Source: Deltaproteobacteria bacterium IMCC39524 (lineage in GTDB: Bacteria > Desulfobacterota > Desulfuromonadia > Desulfuromonadales > BM103). From it: a DNA stretch of 64,000 nucleotides. Shown piece by piece: positions 28,443 to 39,043 of this stretch. Numbering within the stretch: the first letter of the stretch is position 1; every line of letters begins with the position of its first letter. The notes beneath the pieces were generated by a model. The model worked only from the letters and a program-made list of their open reading frames with translations, did no database searches and was not told the DNA's origin. The position numbers and the translations under genes are program-made. The stretch covers positions 35,115-99,114 of the forward strand of contig JARUHJ010000008.1 of the NCBI GenBank assembly GCA_029667085.1, given 5' to 3'.

Positions 28443-28709
28443 GATTATGAGGCCGCTAAGAATTGAGACACATCCTACACCTTTAAACCTTCACTCCCCC
28501 GAGCAAAGGATCCGAAGATAACTCCAGTCTGACCTGTAGTACTTCGACCCTTTCAGCAACGTCCTGCGTAGAAATAGCAATAGAGAATTTTCTCCTTTGC
28601 TCAAAATGACGGATACGATAAATTAATCAGCATCTTAATGGAAGCGACCTGTTTAAAACTATAAGGCCGCGTGAAGCCGGTGCTTAACCTATTAATACAC
28701 AGGCTATAA
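28443..28709. other. Intergenic region upstream of the PilZ gene
   Basis: 267 bp; no gene or clear promoter seen. Confidence 0.35.
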
Positions 28710-29447
28710 ATGAAGAACATTCTCGTTGCAGATAATCGCCCCGAACTTTTGGCAACCCTTGAGCCAATACTCAAGCACTGGGGCTACCGTGTCTTATCTA
28801 CCAGCAAAGCTGATCAGGTCATGCCTTTCATCAAGGAGAGCAGCCCAAGTCTTTTGATCATGGGTGAAGCTTTTTTTGCCGCTAAAGACTTGTCACTTGA
28901 TAAAAAGACAACCGAAAGCATCAAGACAGGAGAACTGCCAACGATAGCCCTTAAACAGGAGGGCGCAGAAAAACCAGAGATAACCCCGAGTTCTATCATC
29001 GAGGTCCCGTTTGAGCTTTTTGACTTATTTGCCTTTATTCAACGGCAAGTAGAAAATCATCCGAGACAGAACCTTCGACTTCGCCTCAAACTGCCGGGAA
29101 TGTACAGTGTCGGGGATGACCAATTCCTCCTCGCTGACGTCCTCAGCCTCAGCATGCAAGGCCTCTTTTTCAAGGCCACTTCAAAGTTGAACAAAGGGGA
29201 CCGAATCACGGTGGTCTTCCCGTTGTTCGGCCAATGCAAAGAAATTGAAGTCCAGGCATCGGTTCTTTACACTATTCAGCCAGAAGCCGAAAACAATTTC
29301 TTTCAGGGATTCGGCGTCGGTTTCGATGACATTCCGGAAGAACTCGCGGAACAGTTACAGATTTACATCAGGGAGCATTTCCTCAGAGAGATCTCAGCAA
29401 GCAACGATGGTGTCGGTGGTTTTACTGCAGAACAACTGCAGAACTGA
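28710..29447 (+). CDS. PilZ-domain protein with degenerate receiver domain
   Basis: 245 residues. The first 115 fold like a receiver (MKNILVADNRPELLATLEPIL) but lack the phospho-acceptor aspartate: the expected site reads SLLIMGEAFF. The second half is PilZ-like, with the arginine motif RQNLRLRLKLPG (about 124-135) and LSLSMQGLFFK in place of the usual D/N-x-S-x-x-G, where the first acid is Ser. It may therefore bind cyclic-di-GMP weakly or act as an adaptor. No ribosome-binding site stands out before ATG 28710. It ends one base before the convergent deoB. Confidence 0.75.
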   Translation: MKNILVADNRPELLATLEPILKHWGYRVLSTSKADQVMPFIKESSPSLLIMGEAFFAAKDLSLDKKTTESIKTGELPTIALKQEGAEKPEITPSSIIEVPFELFDLFAFIQRQVENHPRQNLRLRLKLPGMYSVGDDQFLLADVLSLSMQGLFFKATSKLNKGDRITVVFPLFGQCKEIEVQASVLYTIQPEAENNFFQGFGVGFDDIPEELAEQLQIYIREHFLREISASNDGVGGFTAEQLQN

Positions 29448-29448
29448 C

Positions 29449-30636
29449 TCAGGCAGGCAAGTCCAGAAGGTCGAGAAAACTTTCACCCGTGGTAATAGTT
29501 CCAGAATCAAAATATGCCGCCAACGTCGCCCCCGCATCAGCGAAGGACGGGCGGTCTCCCAAAGCGACTCCCGTTGCCATCGATTTTGACCAAACCAACA
29601 GCGGCACATACTCTCGCGTATGATCCGAGCCTTCAGTCGTTGGATCACAGCCATGATCTGCGCAGATGACCAGTAGATCGTCATCACGCATTTGCTCATA
29701 GAGCTCTGGCAACCAGGCATCAAATTCCTCAAGAGCCCGGCCAAAACCAACAGCATCCCTGCGATGCCCGTAACACATGTCGAAATCGATCAGGTTGACG
29801 ACCAGCAAGCCTTCGTCGAGGGCCGCCAAAGCTGTAACTGTTTTGCTCATACCATCGACATTGTCAAGGGTCGCGACACTCGTCGAGATCCCCCGCCCAG
29901 CAAACAAATCATCGATTTTACCGACTGCAGAGACGACAATCTTTTGCTCAAACAATTGTTCGAGAAGGGTTTTCTGCGGAGGTGGTTTTGCAAAATCCTT
30001 ACGCCGTGGAGTGCGACGAAAGCCCTCTTCTTCACTTCCCTCGAAGGGTCGGGCAATAACACGGGCGATATCGTATTCATCAGCAAGCCGACGAGCCTCC
30101 GCGCAGAGATGGTATAACTGATGTGGCGGCAAAACATCTTCGTGAGCAGCGACCTGTAAAACGGAATCAACGCTGGTATAGAGGATCGGACGTCCGGTCC
30201 TGAGATGTTCAGCCCCGTACTCCCTGAGAACTGAAATCCCTCCCGCGGGCACATTACCAAGGGGCTGCATACCACTGATTGTCGCAAAGGCATCGACAAG
30301 CTCGTCGGGGAAGCCTTGAGGATAAGTGGCAAAAGGCTTATCTACGACGACGCCGGAAAGCTCCCAGTGTCCAACAATACTGTCTTTCCCGGCAGAACGT
30401 TCAGCGAGCCGACCGTAAGCCCCACATGGGGAGGCTAAAGGCGGAACACCTGTTATTTCGGCCAAAGAGCCTAAACCGAGCCGTTGAAGGTTCGGTAAAT
30501 TCAAACCACCGCAGGCCATCGCGACGTGGGGCAAGGTTGCCGCCTCTTCATCGCCATAAAGCTTGGCATCGGGCAAGGCTTCGAGGCCAACACCGTCAAG
30601 CACAATCCAGACAGCACGTTTCCCGGAGTTGGGCAT
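29449..30636 (-). CDS. deoB: Phosphopentomutase
   Basis: 395 residues from ATG 30636, whose first base is the last of the deoC stop codon (TGATG). It belongs to the alkaline-phosphatase superfamily. Metal-binding motifs are IVLDGVGLEALPDA at the start and CADHGCDPTTEGSDHTREY near the end; GKDSIVGHWE holds the phosphorylated Thr-equivalent region. It interconverts (deoxy)ribose 1- and 5-phosphates. With DeoC it feeds nucleoside sugars into glycolysis. Confidence 0.95.
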   Translation of the reverse strand: MPNSGKRAVWIVLDGVGLEALPDAKLYGDEEAATLPHVAMACGGLNLPNLQRLGLGSLAEITGVPPLASPCGAYGRLAERSAGKDSIVGHWELSGVVVDKPFATYPQGFPDELVDAFATISGMQPLGNVPAGGISVLREYGAEHLRTGRPILYTSVDSVLQVAAHEDVLPPHQLYHLCAEARRLADEYDIARVIARPFEGSEEEGFRRTPRRKDFAKPPPQKTLLEQLFEQKIVVSAVGKIDDLFAGRGISTSVATLDNVDGMSKTVTALAALDEGLLVVNLIDFDMCYGHRRDAVGFGRALEEFDAWLPELYEQMRDDDLLVICADHGCDPTTEGSDHTREYVPLLVWSKSMATGVALGDRPSFADAGATLAAYFDSGTITTGESFLDLLDLPA

Positions 30637-31301
30637 CACCAACCCGCCTCTTCCTGCCATTCGCGCATAATGACTACCCCGGCGCTTGTGCCGATCCGTT
30701 CAGCACCAGCCGCAATCATATCCCGGCAACTGGCCCAGTCACGAACACCTCCGGCAGCCTTGACCTGAATCCTGCCTGCGCTGCACTCTGCAAGCAGCTT
30801 GACATCCTCAAGGGTCGCCCCAGAAGCAGCAAACCCGGTCGAAGTCTTGACATAACCGGCGCCACTTTCAACAATAATATCAACAAGCTTGCTCTTTTCA
30901 GAGTTGTCGAGGAGACAGCATTCGATAATCACCTTAACAACAGCGTTCTCGGCAGCTGCAACCACTCGGCGGATGTCATCGCCAACAAGGGTAAAATCTG
31001 CGTTACGCACAGAACCGAGGTTGATGACCATATCGACCTCAGAGGCGCCTGCAGAAACTGCCTGACGGGCTTCAAAAGCCTTGGTTTCAGTCGTCTGGTA
31101 ACCGAGCGGAAACCCGACCACCGTGCAGACAGCGACCCCGGACCCGTACAAAAGTTGGCTCGCCTGGGGCACATAAGATGGCGGGACACAGACCGATGCG
31201 AAGCCGTGTTCGACAGCCTCTTCACAAAGGTTGGCAATATCCGCACCGGAAGCGTCGGACTTCAACAGCGTGTGGTCTATATGTTTCGCAGGAGAGTTCA
31301 T
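30636..31301 (-). CDS. deoC: Deoxyribose-phosphate aldolase
   Basis: A 221-residue TIM-barrel aldolase that splits 2-deoxyribose 5-phosphate into acetaldehyde and glyceraldehyde 3-phosphate. The Schiff-base lysine is in GYVKTSTGF and the second lysine in VKAAGGVR; DHTLLK opens the barrel and EVDMVIN is also conserved. It is translationally coupled to deoB. A weak palindromic hairpin with T-run (31323-31346) separates it from argJ upstream, so deoCB may be partly independent. Confidence 0.96.
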   Translation of the reverse strand: MNSPAKHIDHTLLKSDASGADIANLCEEAVEHGFASVCVPPSYVPQASQLLYGSGVAVCTVVGFPLGYQTTETKAFEARQAVSAGASEVDMVINLGSVRNADFTLVGDDIRRVVAAAENAVVKVIIECCLLDNSEKSKLVDIIVESGAGYVKTSTGFAASGATLEDVKLLAECSAGRIQVKAAGGVRDWASCRDMIAAGAERIGTSAGVVIMREWQEEAGW

Positions 31302-31322
31302 TAAATTAATTCAGCAGCGACT

Positions 31323-31346
31323 AAAAAGCTTGCAGCTGCAATTTTT
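31323..31346 (-). terminator. Possible weak terminator between argJ and deoC
   Basis: TTGCAGCTGCAA is a perfect palindrome flanked by AAAAA and TTTTT. On the minus strand a short T-run follows. The small loop makes function uncertain. Confidence 0.4.
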
Positions 31347-32545
31347 CAGGTGCGGTAGTCCGCGTTAATCTTAATGTAGTCATAAGTCAAGTCAGACGTA
31401 TAGTAATAAGCACTTCCTTCACCCAGGCCGAGTTCAACAGTCACTGTAAACTCAGGGTTCTTCAGAACTTCGCTCGCCATTGCTTCCTGGGCAGAGTCAA
31501 GACCAAGGCCGTTGCTAACCATAGCGACATCGTCAAACGAGATGTTCACCTTGTCCGGGTCCACATCGGCGCCAGAGTAACCGACGGCAGCAATAATCCT
31601 GCCCCAGTTGGCATCCTCGCCGAAGAAAGCAGTTTTGACCAGCTGTGAGGTGGCAATCGAGCGAGCAGCAGCCAGGGCATCGGCGTCATTTGCGGCTCCA
31701 TTAATCTGGATACGCACCAGCTTGGTCGAACCTTCGCCGTCACGGACGATCATCTTCGCCAGTTCAAGCATAATCTCATTCAGGGCAGCACAGAACTGCC
31801 CTAGAGCAGCTGAGCCCTCACTGATCTCCTGGTTTTCGGCATCACCACTGGCGAGCAACAAGACCATGTCGTTTGTAGAAGTATCCCGATCAACAGTAAT
31901 CCGGTTAAACGAAGCGTTAACCGACTGCCGCAACGCCGCCTCCAGCAACCCTTCAGCCAGAACCGCATCAGTCACAACGAAAGCGAGCATGGTCGCCATG
32001 TCGGGGTGGATCATCCCCGCACCTTTGGCGAGACCAAGCAAACGAACCTCCTGCCCGTCGATGTTGATTGTTCGGCCACACATCTTCGGAAATGCATCAG
32101 TTGTCATCATCGCTTTTGCCACACCATCAAACTGATCGTGACTCAACATTCTGCATAAACTCGGCACATGCTCCTCAAAACAGTGCATCGGTAACGGCAC
32201 ACCGATCACTCCCGTTGAAGAGACAGCAACCAACTCAGGAGCCAAATCAAGGGTTTCTGCAACCAGGTCGCCACAGCGGCGGGCATCCCGAAGCCCCTGG
32301 TTTCCGGTGCAGGCGTTGGCGTTACCGCTATTGACCAGGATGGCCTGGCAAAGTCCCTGGCTCATCCGGGACTCGGTAATCCTGACGGGCGCCGCAACAA
32401 CTTTATTGGTCGTAAAAACCCCGGCACATTCGACCGGCTTGTCAGCACAAATCAGGGCAAGATCCAGCTTCCCGGACTTTTTGATTCCTGAGCTGTAAGC
32501 TGCCGCCTTGAATCCCTTCGGAACTGCAAATGCAGATTCAGCCAT
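31346..32545 (-). CDS. argJ: Bifunctional ornithine acetyltransferase / N-acetylglutamate synthase
   Basis: 399 residues. ArgJ cleaves itself before a nucleophilic threonine in the motif KGAGMIHPDMATMLAF (Thr about residue 190), giving alpha and beta chains. It moves acetyl from N-acetylornithine to glutamate in arginine biosynthesis. The start overlaps the end of the kinase gene by 8 bp. A separate ArgA-like acetyltransferase at 40359 could provide the first acetylglutamate, so ArgJ here may be mainly the recycling enzyme. Confidence 0.96.
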   Translation of the reverse strand: MAESAFAVPKGFKAAAYSSGIKKSGKLDLALICADKPVECAGVFTTNKVVAAPVRITESRMSQGLCQAILVNSGNANACTGNQGLRDARRCGDLVAETLDLAPELVAVSSTGVIGVPLPMHCFEEHVPSLCRMLSHDQFDGVAKAMMTTDAFPKMCGRTINIDGQEVRLLGLAKGAGMIHPDMATMLAFVVTDAVLAEGLLEAALRQSVNASFNRITVDRDTSTNDMVLLLASGDAENQEISEGSAALGQFCAALNEIMLELAKMIVRDGEGSTKLVRIQINGAANDADALAAARSIATSQLVKTAFFGEDANWGRIIAAVGYSGADVDPDKVNISFDDVAMVSNGLGLDSAQEAMASEVLKNPEFTVTVELGLGEGSAYYYTSDLTYDYIKINADYRT

Positions 32546-34256
32546 TATTCAACTCCATTCTGGTTGGCAAAAGAAGACCGATTGAAGTCCCTTCTTCGTC
32601 GTTAGGTTCAAGAAAAATATCGCCCTTCATCTGACGCAAAATAGCACGGCAGGTCGCAAGGCCGACACCGATTCCGCTCGGTTTACCAGTATCAAGTTCT
32701 CCGAGCTGCGAATATTCCTGGAAGATATCTTCTGCATTCTCTCTTGGGACAGTTTTCCCCTGGTTGCTAATCTGGACATAAACAGTCGGTTCACCGTGCA
32801 ACGTCAGATTTCCTGCCGTAACTGAAAGACGCCCACCCTGTCGATTGAACTTGACAGCATTATCAACGAGAGCATCAAACAACAGTTCCAGTTTATCCTG
32901 ATCAGCCCAGACCGACTGGAGGTCTTCGGGAAAATCCACGTGCAAGTTGAGATTCATTTCTTGGATTCTGACATCATGGTTTTCAAGCACCCGACTGAGA
33001 GCTTCAGGAAGTGAGGCAACCTGCCAATCCCAGTTTTCACTTCCCGAATCGAGAGAAAACAACCGTAACAGTCCTGTCAGAAGATGCTCCAGGTGCTTCC
33101 CTTCCGAATAGATACTGGCAATATATTCACGCAACTTCGGGGTTTCAATCTGGTCAAAATAGTTAAGCAGCAAGTCCGAGAAACCAAGCACCGACGTCAA
33201 GGGTGTTTTTAACTCATGTGACAGGTTACAAACGAAGCGGGTTCGATCCTGATGCAGCCTCATGAGACTCTCATGGGCTTGCTCAAGTTCGGCATTTTTC
33301 CCATGCAAATGCCCAACAAGCTTCATGTTTTCGATCGCCAGAGCGGCCTGATGAGCGATGGTCTGCAACAGCTCCTGGTCGATACCGGTAAAAGCTTCCC
33401 TGTTACGTTTGTTGTTAACATTAAGCACACCCACAATACGTTGCTGGTATTGGATCGGTACGGACAGTAGCGACCCGGTTCGATAGCGGACAACGCCGTC
33501 ACGTGGAGGAAAACGACCGTCTGTGGATAAATCGTCAATCAGGACCGCCTCACCATACAACAGGACATGACCCGAGACACCTTCTCCCGGAGCGATCATA
33601 ACCTTATGACGCATATCATCCGGCAATCCACATGCTGAGCGGATCGTCAGAATGTTCTCTTCATCAACAAGCATCAGCGAGACAATCTCAACATCAAGAG
33701 CGCCCTGAATCAGGTCGACAACTCGATCGAGCAGCTTCTGCAAATCTTCTGTGCTGCTCGTTGTCTCTCCAATCGCTTTGAGGAGGATCAGATCATCGAG
33801 AGAGCGGTTGGCTTCCTGCTGAGTCCTCGCAAACTGAGCTTCGGCCTGCTCTCGGCTCTGTAAATTTTCTCTGCAGGCAATCAGGGCCTCTTTATCGAGA
33901 GGACGGACGAGAACATCATCAGCACCTACGCGGAATGCGGACAGGCCTAAAGAAAAATCCTCTTCAGGAAGAATGGCGACCAATGGAAGGTGCGGGTGAA
34001 CACGACGGATTTGCGACAGGACATTAAGGGCTGAGCAATCCTTACCCGATAGATCGCTGAAGACAATCTGGATTTTATCCCGTGAGATCTGATCAGCGAC
34101 ACCTTGGGTTTCATCCAAAGTGCGCTTAAACGACTCTGCAGCAGGCCAGGCGAGACGAGCCTCGTCCAAGCTCCCGGGGGCTGTCTCCAGAAGCAGTAGT
34201 CTCCAACAGGTTTCTACGTCAGCCCCCTTGACCACGTCGTCTCTCCCAAGCATCAA
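32538..34256 (-). CDS. Sensor histidine kinase with receiver-like and GAF domains
   Basis: 572 residues, no membrane segments, so cytosolic. The N-terminal receiver-like domain (15-130) has the aspartate of VFSDLSG but lacks the N-terminal acidic pair and has RP instead of KP, so it may not be phosphorylated. A GAF domain (155-310) follows, then a coiled linker. The dimerisation box is NLSHELKTPLTSV (His about 361). The ATPase domain has DNAVKFN and the glycine box GIGVGLATC. It sits between secA and argJ; no obvious cognate regulator is adjacent. The input is unknown. Confidence 0.9.
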   Translation of the reverse strand: MMLGRDDVVKGADVETCWRLLLLETAPGSLDEARLAWPAAESFKRTLDETQGVADQISRDKIQIVFSDLSGKDCSALNVLSQIRRVHPHLPLVAILPEEDFSLGLSAFRVGADDVLVRPLDKEALIACRENLQSREQAEAQFARTQQEANRSLDDLILLKAIGETTSSTEDLQKLLDRVVDLIQGALDVEIVSLMLVDEENILTIRSACGLPDDMRHKVMIAPGEGVSGHVLLYGEAVLIDDLSTDGRFPPRDGVVRYRTGSLLSVPIQYQQRIVGVLNVNNKRNREAFTGIDQELLQTIAHQAALAIENMKLVGHLHGKNAELEQAHESLMRLHQDRTRFVCNLSHELKTPLTSVLGFSDLLLNYFDQIETPKLREYIASIYSEGKHLEHLLTGLLRLFSLDSGSENWDWQVASLPEALSRVLENHDVRIQEMNLNLHVDFPEDLQSVWADQDKLELLFDALVDNAVKFNRQGGRLSVTAGNLTLHGEPTVYVQISNQGKTVPRENAEDIFQEYSQLGELDTGKPSGIGVGLATCRAILRQMKGDIFLEPNDEEGTSIGLLLPTRMELNNG

Positions 34257-34300
34257 ATAATTGATCGAGTGATTAAACCTTCATAACAAAAACAAAGGAA

Positions 34301-36991
34301 CTATTGTCCACAGCATTTCTTATATTTCTTGCCGCTACCGCAAGGGCATTCATCGTTGCGGCCGACCTTGTCAACATCACGTTTGGTTGGAGCCTGAATC
34401 GCAGGTTTCGGACCGCCCTGACGGGCAAGAGCGAGTCTTTCACGACGCTGCTCAGCTTCCATCTCAGCGACCTCTTCCTCACGCGCCAGTTGCACCCTGA
34501 AAAGCTTCTGCGCAACCTCCTGACGAATCCGACCCATCATATCCATAAAGAGCGCGTAAGCCTCGCGCTTATATTCTTCCTTCGGGTTCTTCTGCGCATA
34601 AGCGCGCATACCGATTCCTTCTTTAAGATGATCGATCGATAACAGGTGGTCTTTCCATTTTGCGTCGATGGTCTGCAACAAGAGAACTTTCATCAAATGT
34701 TCCAGAACCGGGGTAGTAAAGGCTTCCTCTCGCTCGGCCAACCGAGCAGTTACCTGCTCTTTAAAGCTGTCTTCGAGTGTTTGCGGTTTCAGCTCTTTCT
34801 CGACTTCCGGAAGCACGGGGGGAAAGTTGAACTGATTAATAAAATCGGTCGCCAGACCCTCCCAGTTCCATTCTGTGGCAGGAGTTTTGTCCGGGCAGAA
34901 AGACGCGACAATATCCTCAACCATCTCATCAAGAATCGAGTCAATCGTTTCGCGCACATTCTCACCCGCAAGGACTTCCTTGCGTTGACGATAGATGACT
35001 TCGCGTTGACGATTCATGACATCGTCATAATCAATCAGGTGTTTGCGAATTTCAAAGTTGTGCGCTTCAACCTTCTTCTGCGCCCCTTCAATCGCCTTGG
35101 AAATCATACCATGCTCAATTGCCTCGTTTTCAGGCACTTTGAGTTTTTCCATAACGAAAGAAACGCGATGAGAGCCAAAGATGCGCAACAGGTCATCTTC
35201 AAGGCTCATGTAAAAACGGCTCTCACCCGGATCACCCTGGCGACCGGAACGACCACGCAGCTGGTTATCAATACGACGCGACTCGTGCCGTTCGGTACCA
35301 AGGATGTACAGGCCACCAGAGTCAAGGACCTCCTGCTTCTCGGCCGCACAGAGAGTCTTATACTTTTCCATTGCCTGGTCAAACGCCTGCTCAGGGTCTG
35401 CGGCAGCCTCAGCCTCACGCCTGGCCATCATCTCAGGATTGCCGCCCAGGACAATATCAGTACCACGCCCGGCCATGTTGGTTGCAATCGTAAGCGCTCC
35501 CTTGCGGCCAGCCTGAGCGACAATTTCAGCCTCCCGCTCATGTTGCTTGGCGTTCAATACATTATGCTTAATGCCACGCTTCTTCAGAAGTTCAGAGAGG
35601 ATCTCCGAGTCTTCAATGGTGATGGTGCCAACCAGGACCGGTTGACCGGTTTCATGCCGGCCAACGATGTCTTCTATAACGGCGTTAAATTTTTCCTTGC
35701 CGGTTTTGTAGATGACATCGGCCTGATCAATACGAATCATCGGCTTGTTCGTCGGCATGACGACAACTTCAAGGCCATAAATTTCGTTGAATTCTGCCGC
35801 TTCGGTATCCGCCGTTCCGGTCATACCAGCTAGTTTTTCGTACATACGGAAATAGTTCTGGAAAGTAATCGTCGCCAGAGTCTGATTTTCTTTCTCGATT
35901 TTCAGGCCCTCTTTTGCTTCGATCGCCTGGTGCTGGCCATCACTCCAGCGCCGCCCGGGCATCAGGCGTCCGGTGAACTCGTCAACAATCACCACCTCGC
36001 CATCCTTGACCACGTAATCAACATCACGCTTAAAGATGGCATGGGCTCTCAGAGCCTGGTTGACGTGGTGAAGAATACCCATATTGCTTGGCTCGTAAAG
36101 ATTTTCAACACCCAACAATTTCTCGAGCTGCAAAACGCCCTCTTCTGTGAGGGTCGCCGTCTTGGACTTTTCATCAACAGTGTAGTCACCGGTATAACTT
36201 TTAAAAGTTCGACCGATGGTTCCTTCCCGGTCTTCGATCATCTCACCTTTTTTCAGTCGTGGGATAACCTTGTCAGCCTTATAATAAAGTTCACTGGTAA
36301 CATTACTCGGCCCGGAGATAATCAAAGGTGTTCTGGCTTCATCGATCAGAATCGAATCAACCTCGTCGACAATGGTGTAGTAAAGATCGCGTTGGACATA
36401 GTCCTCAAGGGCAAACTTCATATTGTCGCGAAGATAGTCGAAGCCGAACTCATTATTTGTGCCGTAGGTGATATCTGCCCTATAGGCGGCCTTTCGCTGT
36501 TCATCACTCAAGCCATGGACAACACAGTCGACCTCAAGCCCCAGAAAATTATAGACAGCGCCCATCCAGGCAGCATCACGCTTGGCAAGGTAATCATTCA
36601 CCGTAATAACGTGTACACCCTTTCCAGCCAGGGCGTTGAGATAAACGGGCAAGGTCGCCATCAAGGTTTTACCCTCACCAGTTTTCATCTCTGCAATCTT
36701 ACCGGAATGTAGAACCATACCGCCGATAAGTTGGACATCAAAGTGCCGCAGACCCAATACGCGTACGGCGGCCTCTCGCACCACGGCAAAAGCCTCAGAG
36801 AGGAGATCATCAAGAGTCTCGCCACTCGCCAGGCGCGAACGAAACTCAACCGTCTTGGCTTTCAGCTCAGCATCATTGAGTGTCTGAATAGACGGCTCCA
36901 GTGCGTTGATCTCGTCAACCTGCTGCTGAAGTTTTTTGAGCTCACGATCATTCTTGCTGCCAACGATCTTTTTCAGAATACTTCCAATCAT
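34301..36991 (-). CDS. secA: Preprotein translocase ATPase SecA
   Basis: 896 residues from ATG 36991 ([14 protein letters not shown]), the standard start; upstream in-frame codons encode non-conserved sequence. Walker A is MKTGEGKT, the DEAD-type box is [19 protein letters not shown], and motif VI is [13 protein letters not shown]. The preprotein-binding and scaffold regions follow. The C-terminus has the Zn/SecB-binding motif [14 protein letters not shown]. It drives secretion through SecYEG. Confidence 0.98.
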   Translation of the reverse strand: MIGSILKKIVGSKNDRELKKLQQQVDEINALEPSIQTLNDAELKAKTVEFRSRLASGETLDDLLSEAFAVVREAAVRVLGLRHFDVQLIGGMVLHSGKIAEMKTGEGKTLMATLPVYLNALAGKGVHVITVNDYLAKRDAAWMGAVYNFLGLEVDCVVHGLSDEQRKAAYRADITYGTNNEFGFDYLRDNMKFALEDYVQRDLYYTIVDEVDSILIDEARTPLIISGPSNVTSELYYKADKVIPRLKKGEMIEDREGTIGRTFKSYTGDYTVDEKSKTATLTEEGVLQLEKLLGVENLYEPSNMGILHHVNQALRAHAIFKRDVDYVVKDGEVVIVDEFTGRLMPGRRWSDGQHQAIEAKEGLKIEKENQTLATITFQNYFRMYEKLAGMTGTADTEAAEFNEIYGLEVVVMPTNKPMIRIDQADVIYKTGKEKFNAVIEDIVGRHETGQPVLVGTITIEDSEILSELLKKRGIKHNVLNAKQHEREAEIVAQAGRKGALTIATNMAGRGTDIVLGGNPEMMARREAEAAADPEQAFDQAMEKYKTLCAAEKQEVLDSGGLYILGTERHESRRIDNQLRGRSGRQGDPGESRFYMSLEDDLLRIFGSHRVSFVMEKLKVPENEAIEHGMISKAIEGAQKKVEAHNFEIRKHLIDYDDVMNRQREVIYRQRKEVLAGENVRETIDSILDEMVEDIVASFCPDKTPATEWNWEGLATDFINQFNFPPVLPEVEKELKPQTLEDSFKEQVTARLAEREEAFTTPVLEHLMKVLLLQTIDAKWKDHLLSIDHLKEGIGMRAYAQKNPKEEYKREAYALFMDMMGRIRQEVAQKLFRVQLAREEEVAEMEAEQRRERLALARQGGPKPAIQAPTKRDVDKVGRNDECPCGSGKKYKKCCGQ

Positions 36992-37018
36992 GTATAACTC
37001 CATGTACGCGTAATATGC

Positions 37019-37040
37019 GAAAAAAACGCCGCTTGGCGTT
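37019..37040 (-). terminator. Terminator downstream of the exported protein gene at 37235
   Basis: AACGCC-GCTT-GGCGTT (37025-37040). On the minus strand a run of seven T follows. Confidence 0.75.
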
Positions 37041-37234
37041 CCGTTCAGAATTGCAAACTTTAACACAGCAGAGAGTGTGCTCACAAGCGCTAAAGGGGCA
37101 GATCGATTTAGCTTTTAAACATCAAGGAGCAGTGAAGGCAAGGGCAAAAAAAACGGCACAACCCCGAGTCAAAAGACCAGGAATTGCGCCGCTACCTTTC
37201 ATCAATCGGCATCTACATAGACGCCAATAACACC

Positions 37235-37681
37235 TTAGTTCCATACTCCCTTACGAAAACTGAAGATATGCCTGTTAGGTATAACTTTTACAACCGCAAA
37301 CATATCATTTTTAAACTCTTCCGGCGCACTGGCAGAAGACTCAAAAATCTGCTCTCTATAGCTAATTATGCCAACGTAAGGAGCAGAATCAGACTGCGAG
37401 CGCCGCACCTTGACCTTCATGGTCGAATTGTCAATTTTATGGTAGCGGGCACGATAGGTACCATCTTTTTGCTGAGTGATCTTCATGTGAGATTGGGAGT
37501 TCTTATGATTCTGATTCAGTTGCTGTACTTTTGACCGGGCAAAGGTTTCGAATTCTGCGAGCCTGACCAATAGCTCATTATCTGCAGGCGGACTACTGGT
37601 GACCACATCACTTGACACCGCTGGCATGGCAAAGAGAAAAACAATGATCGTTACAGTTAAGACTTGCACGAGACTTTTCAT
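37235..37681 (-). CDS. Small exported protein, unknown function
   Basis: 148 residues with a clear signal peptide (MKSLVQVLTVTIIVFLFAMP, cleaved near VSS|DV). The mature part is hydrophilic, with a region of alternating charged and aromatic residues (DGTYRARYHKIDNSTMKVKV) suggesting a beta-sheet. There are no cysteines in the mature chain and no recognisable family. It is transcribed towards secA but ended by a terminator at 37019-37040. Confidence 0.75.
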   Translation of the reverse strand: MKSLVQVLTVTIIVFLFAMPAVSSDVVTSSPPADNELLVRLAEFETFARSKVQQLNQNHKNSQSHMKITQQKDGTYRARYHKIDNSTMKVKVRRSQSDSAPYVGIISYREQIFESSASAPEEFKNDMFAVVKVIPNRHIFSFRKGVWN

Positions 37682-37920
37682 AAGGCACCTCCAACTAGGA
37701 ATTCCTGTTTCTTGTTACTCTCTCTGAGCAACGATCGTACCAGAAAGTCCTTAGGTTGGGTTAACCCTTTGATTTCACAGAGAAGAAAGCAAATCTCCTG
37801 TAAAAAACACCAACAACATAACAGAGCTTATCTACTCCATATAACAATTTACGTCACATCATACCGTTAAATCGAAGTATATCTCCCTCTCCTGACAGTG
37901 CAAGAAAAGAGACGAGAACA
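37682..37920. other. Intergenic region
   Basis: No gene seen; upstream region of the exported protein gene, ending at the terminator of the OmpA-like gene. Confidence 0.35.
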
Positions 37921-37960
37921 AAAAAAACCGGCCGGGTGCTTGCAGCACCCGGCCGGTTTT
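37921..37960 (-). terminator. Strong terminator of the OmpA/VWA gene
   Basis: CCGGCCGGGTGC (37928-37939) pairs perfectly with GCACCCGGCCGG (37945-37956). Seven T follow on the minus strand and four on the plus strand. Confidence 0.95.
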
Positions 37961-37990
37961 GATCACAGCCTTAATTGATCTGGGAAAGGC

Positions 37991-39043
37991 TTACTTTGAT
38001 TGCAACTCGACGCGACGGTTGAGTTTGCGACCTTCCCTGGTGTCATTGTTGTACTTGGCGCGAGTCTCACCATAGCCAACAGCTTCCAACCGCGAAGCAG
38101 CAACGCCATTGTCAGTGAGCCATTTTTTAACTGAGGCGGCGCGTCTTTCCGAAAGGCCTTGATTGTAGGCTTCGGGTCCTGATGAGTCAGTGTGGCCTGA
38201 AAGGACGAAATCTGTGCCGCTGTCTTCCTTCAGGATCATCTTGACTTCTTCAAGAACCGGAATCATCTCGTCTTTGATGTCTGCCTTATCAAAATCAAAG
38301 AGCAGGCTAAATGTGATGATTTCTTTGGCAACCGGGGCTGGGGCTGGGGCTGGAGCAGGAGCAACCTTGGGAGCAGGTTTTGGAGCAGGCTTGCGCTCTT
38401 CGTAGAGAACATCTTTAGCAAACTGAGCCATCGCCGCATCGGACTCAAGAGATTTTGCGTCCACAACAACAGAGCAACCGGAAAGAGCCTTGATAGCATC
38501 GATGGTCTGTTGCCCTTCGGGTGTATCAGCGTAGCTTACGACATGAATGCACAGATCAGAGTTCTGGCTATAAAGGTTCTTGGCAGAAGCGACAGGATCA
38601 GCACCGGCATTCCAGGCACCATCTGTAAACATGATCAGGGCAGTCTTGCCGGATGTGGCAGGAGCAACGGCCGTTAAGCCATCACCCATGGTTGTAAAAC
38701 TGTTAAATGCAGGCTTGAAGCTCTCAGCGGCAGAACCAATAGAACCTGTCTTGTAGGTTGCAGGCTGGCTAACTGTTTTATAAGGAGCAAAGAGCGCAAC
38801 AGAACTTGTGTAGCCTAGCTCGGGAACGGCCTGATCGAGGCGCTTAACTGCAACAACGGCCTTATCCAGCTTCTGCTCACCGGGCTTGGCCTTGGCTTGG
38901 GCCATGGAACCCGACTGGTCCATGAAAACAATAAAGTTATCCGCCTTCTTGACCATTTCTGCACCAGCCACAAAGGGGGATACCAAGCAAATAGCCAAAA
39001 CCAAAGATGTGATCGTCATAAAATACCGGGAAACCTGTTTCAT
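37991..39043 (-). CDS. VWA-domain / OmpA-family periplasmic or outer-membrane-linked protein
   Basis: 350 residues. A signal peptide ends near VAGA|EM. A von Willebrand A domain (35-205) has the metal site DQSGSMAQ and later DGAW. A linker of Pro-Ala/Pro-Lys repeats (about 215-238) leads to an OmpA peptidoglycan-binding domain, with FDFDKADI, SGHTDSSGPEAYNQGLSERRA and GYGETR. It probably anchors to the cell wall and presents the VWA domain for protein binding. Strong single-gene terminator at 37921-37960. Confidence 0.92.
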   Translation of the reverse strand: MKQVSRYFMTITSLVLAICLVSPFVAGAEMVKKADNFIVFMDQSGSMAQAKAKPGEQKLDKAVVAVKRLDQAVPELGYTSSVALFAPYKTVSQPATYKTGSIGSAAESFKPAFNSFTTMGDGLTAVAPATSGKTALIMFTDGAWNAGADPVASAKNLYSQNSDLCIHVVSYADTPEGQQTIDAIKALSGCSVVVDAKSLESDAAMAQFAKDVLYEERKPAPKPAPKVAPAPAPAPAPVAKEIITFSLLFDFDKADIKDEMIPVLEEVKMILKEDSGTDFVLSGHTDSSGPEAYNQGLSERRAASVKKWLTDNGVAASRLEAVGYGETRAKYNNDTREGRKLNRRVELQSK

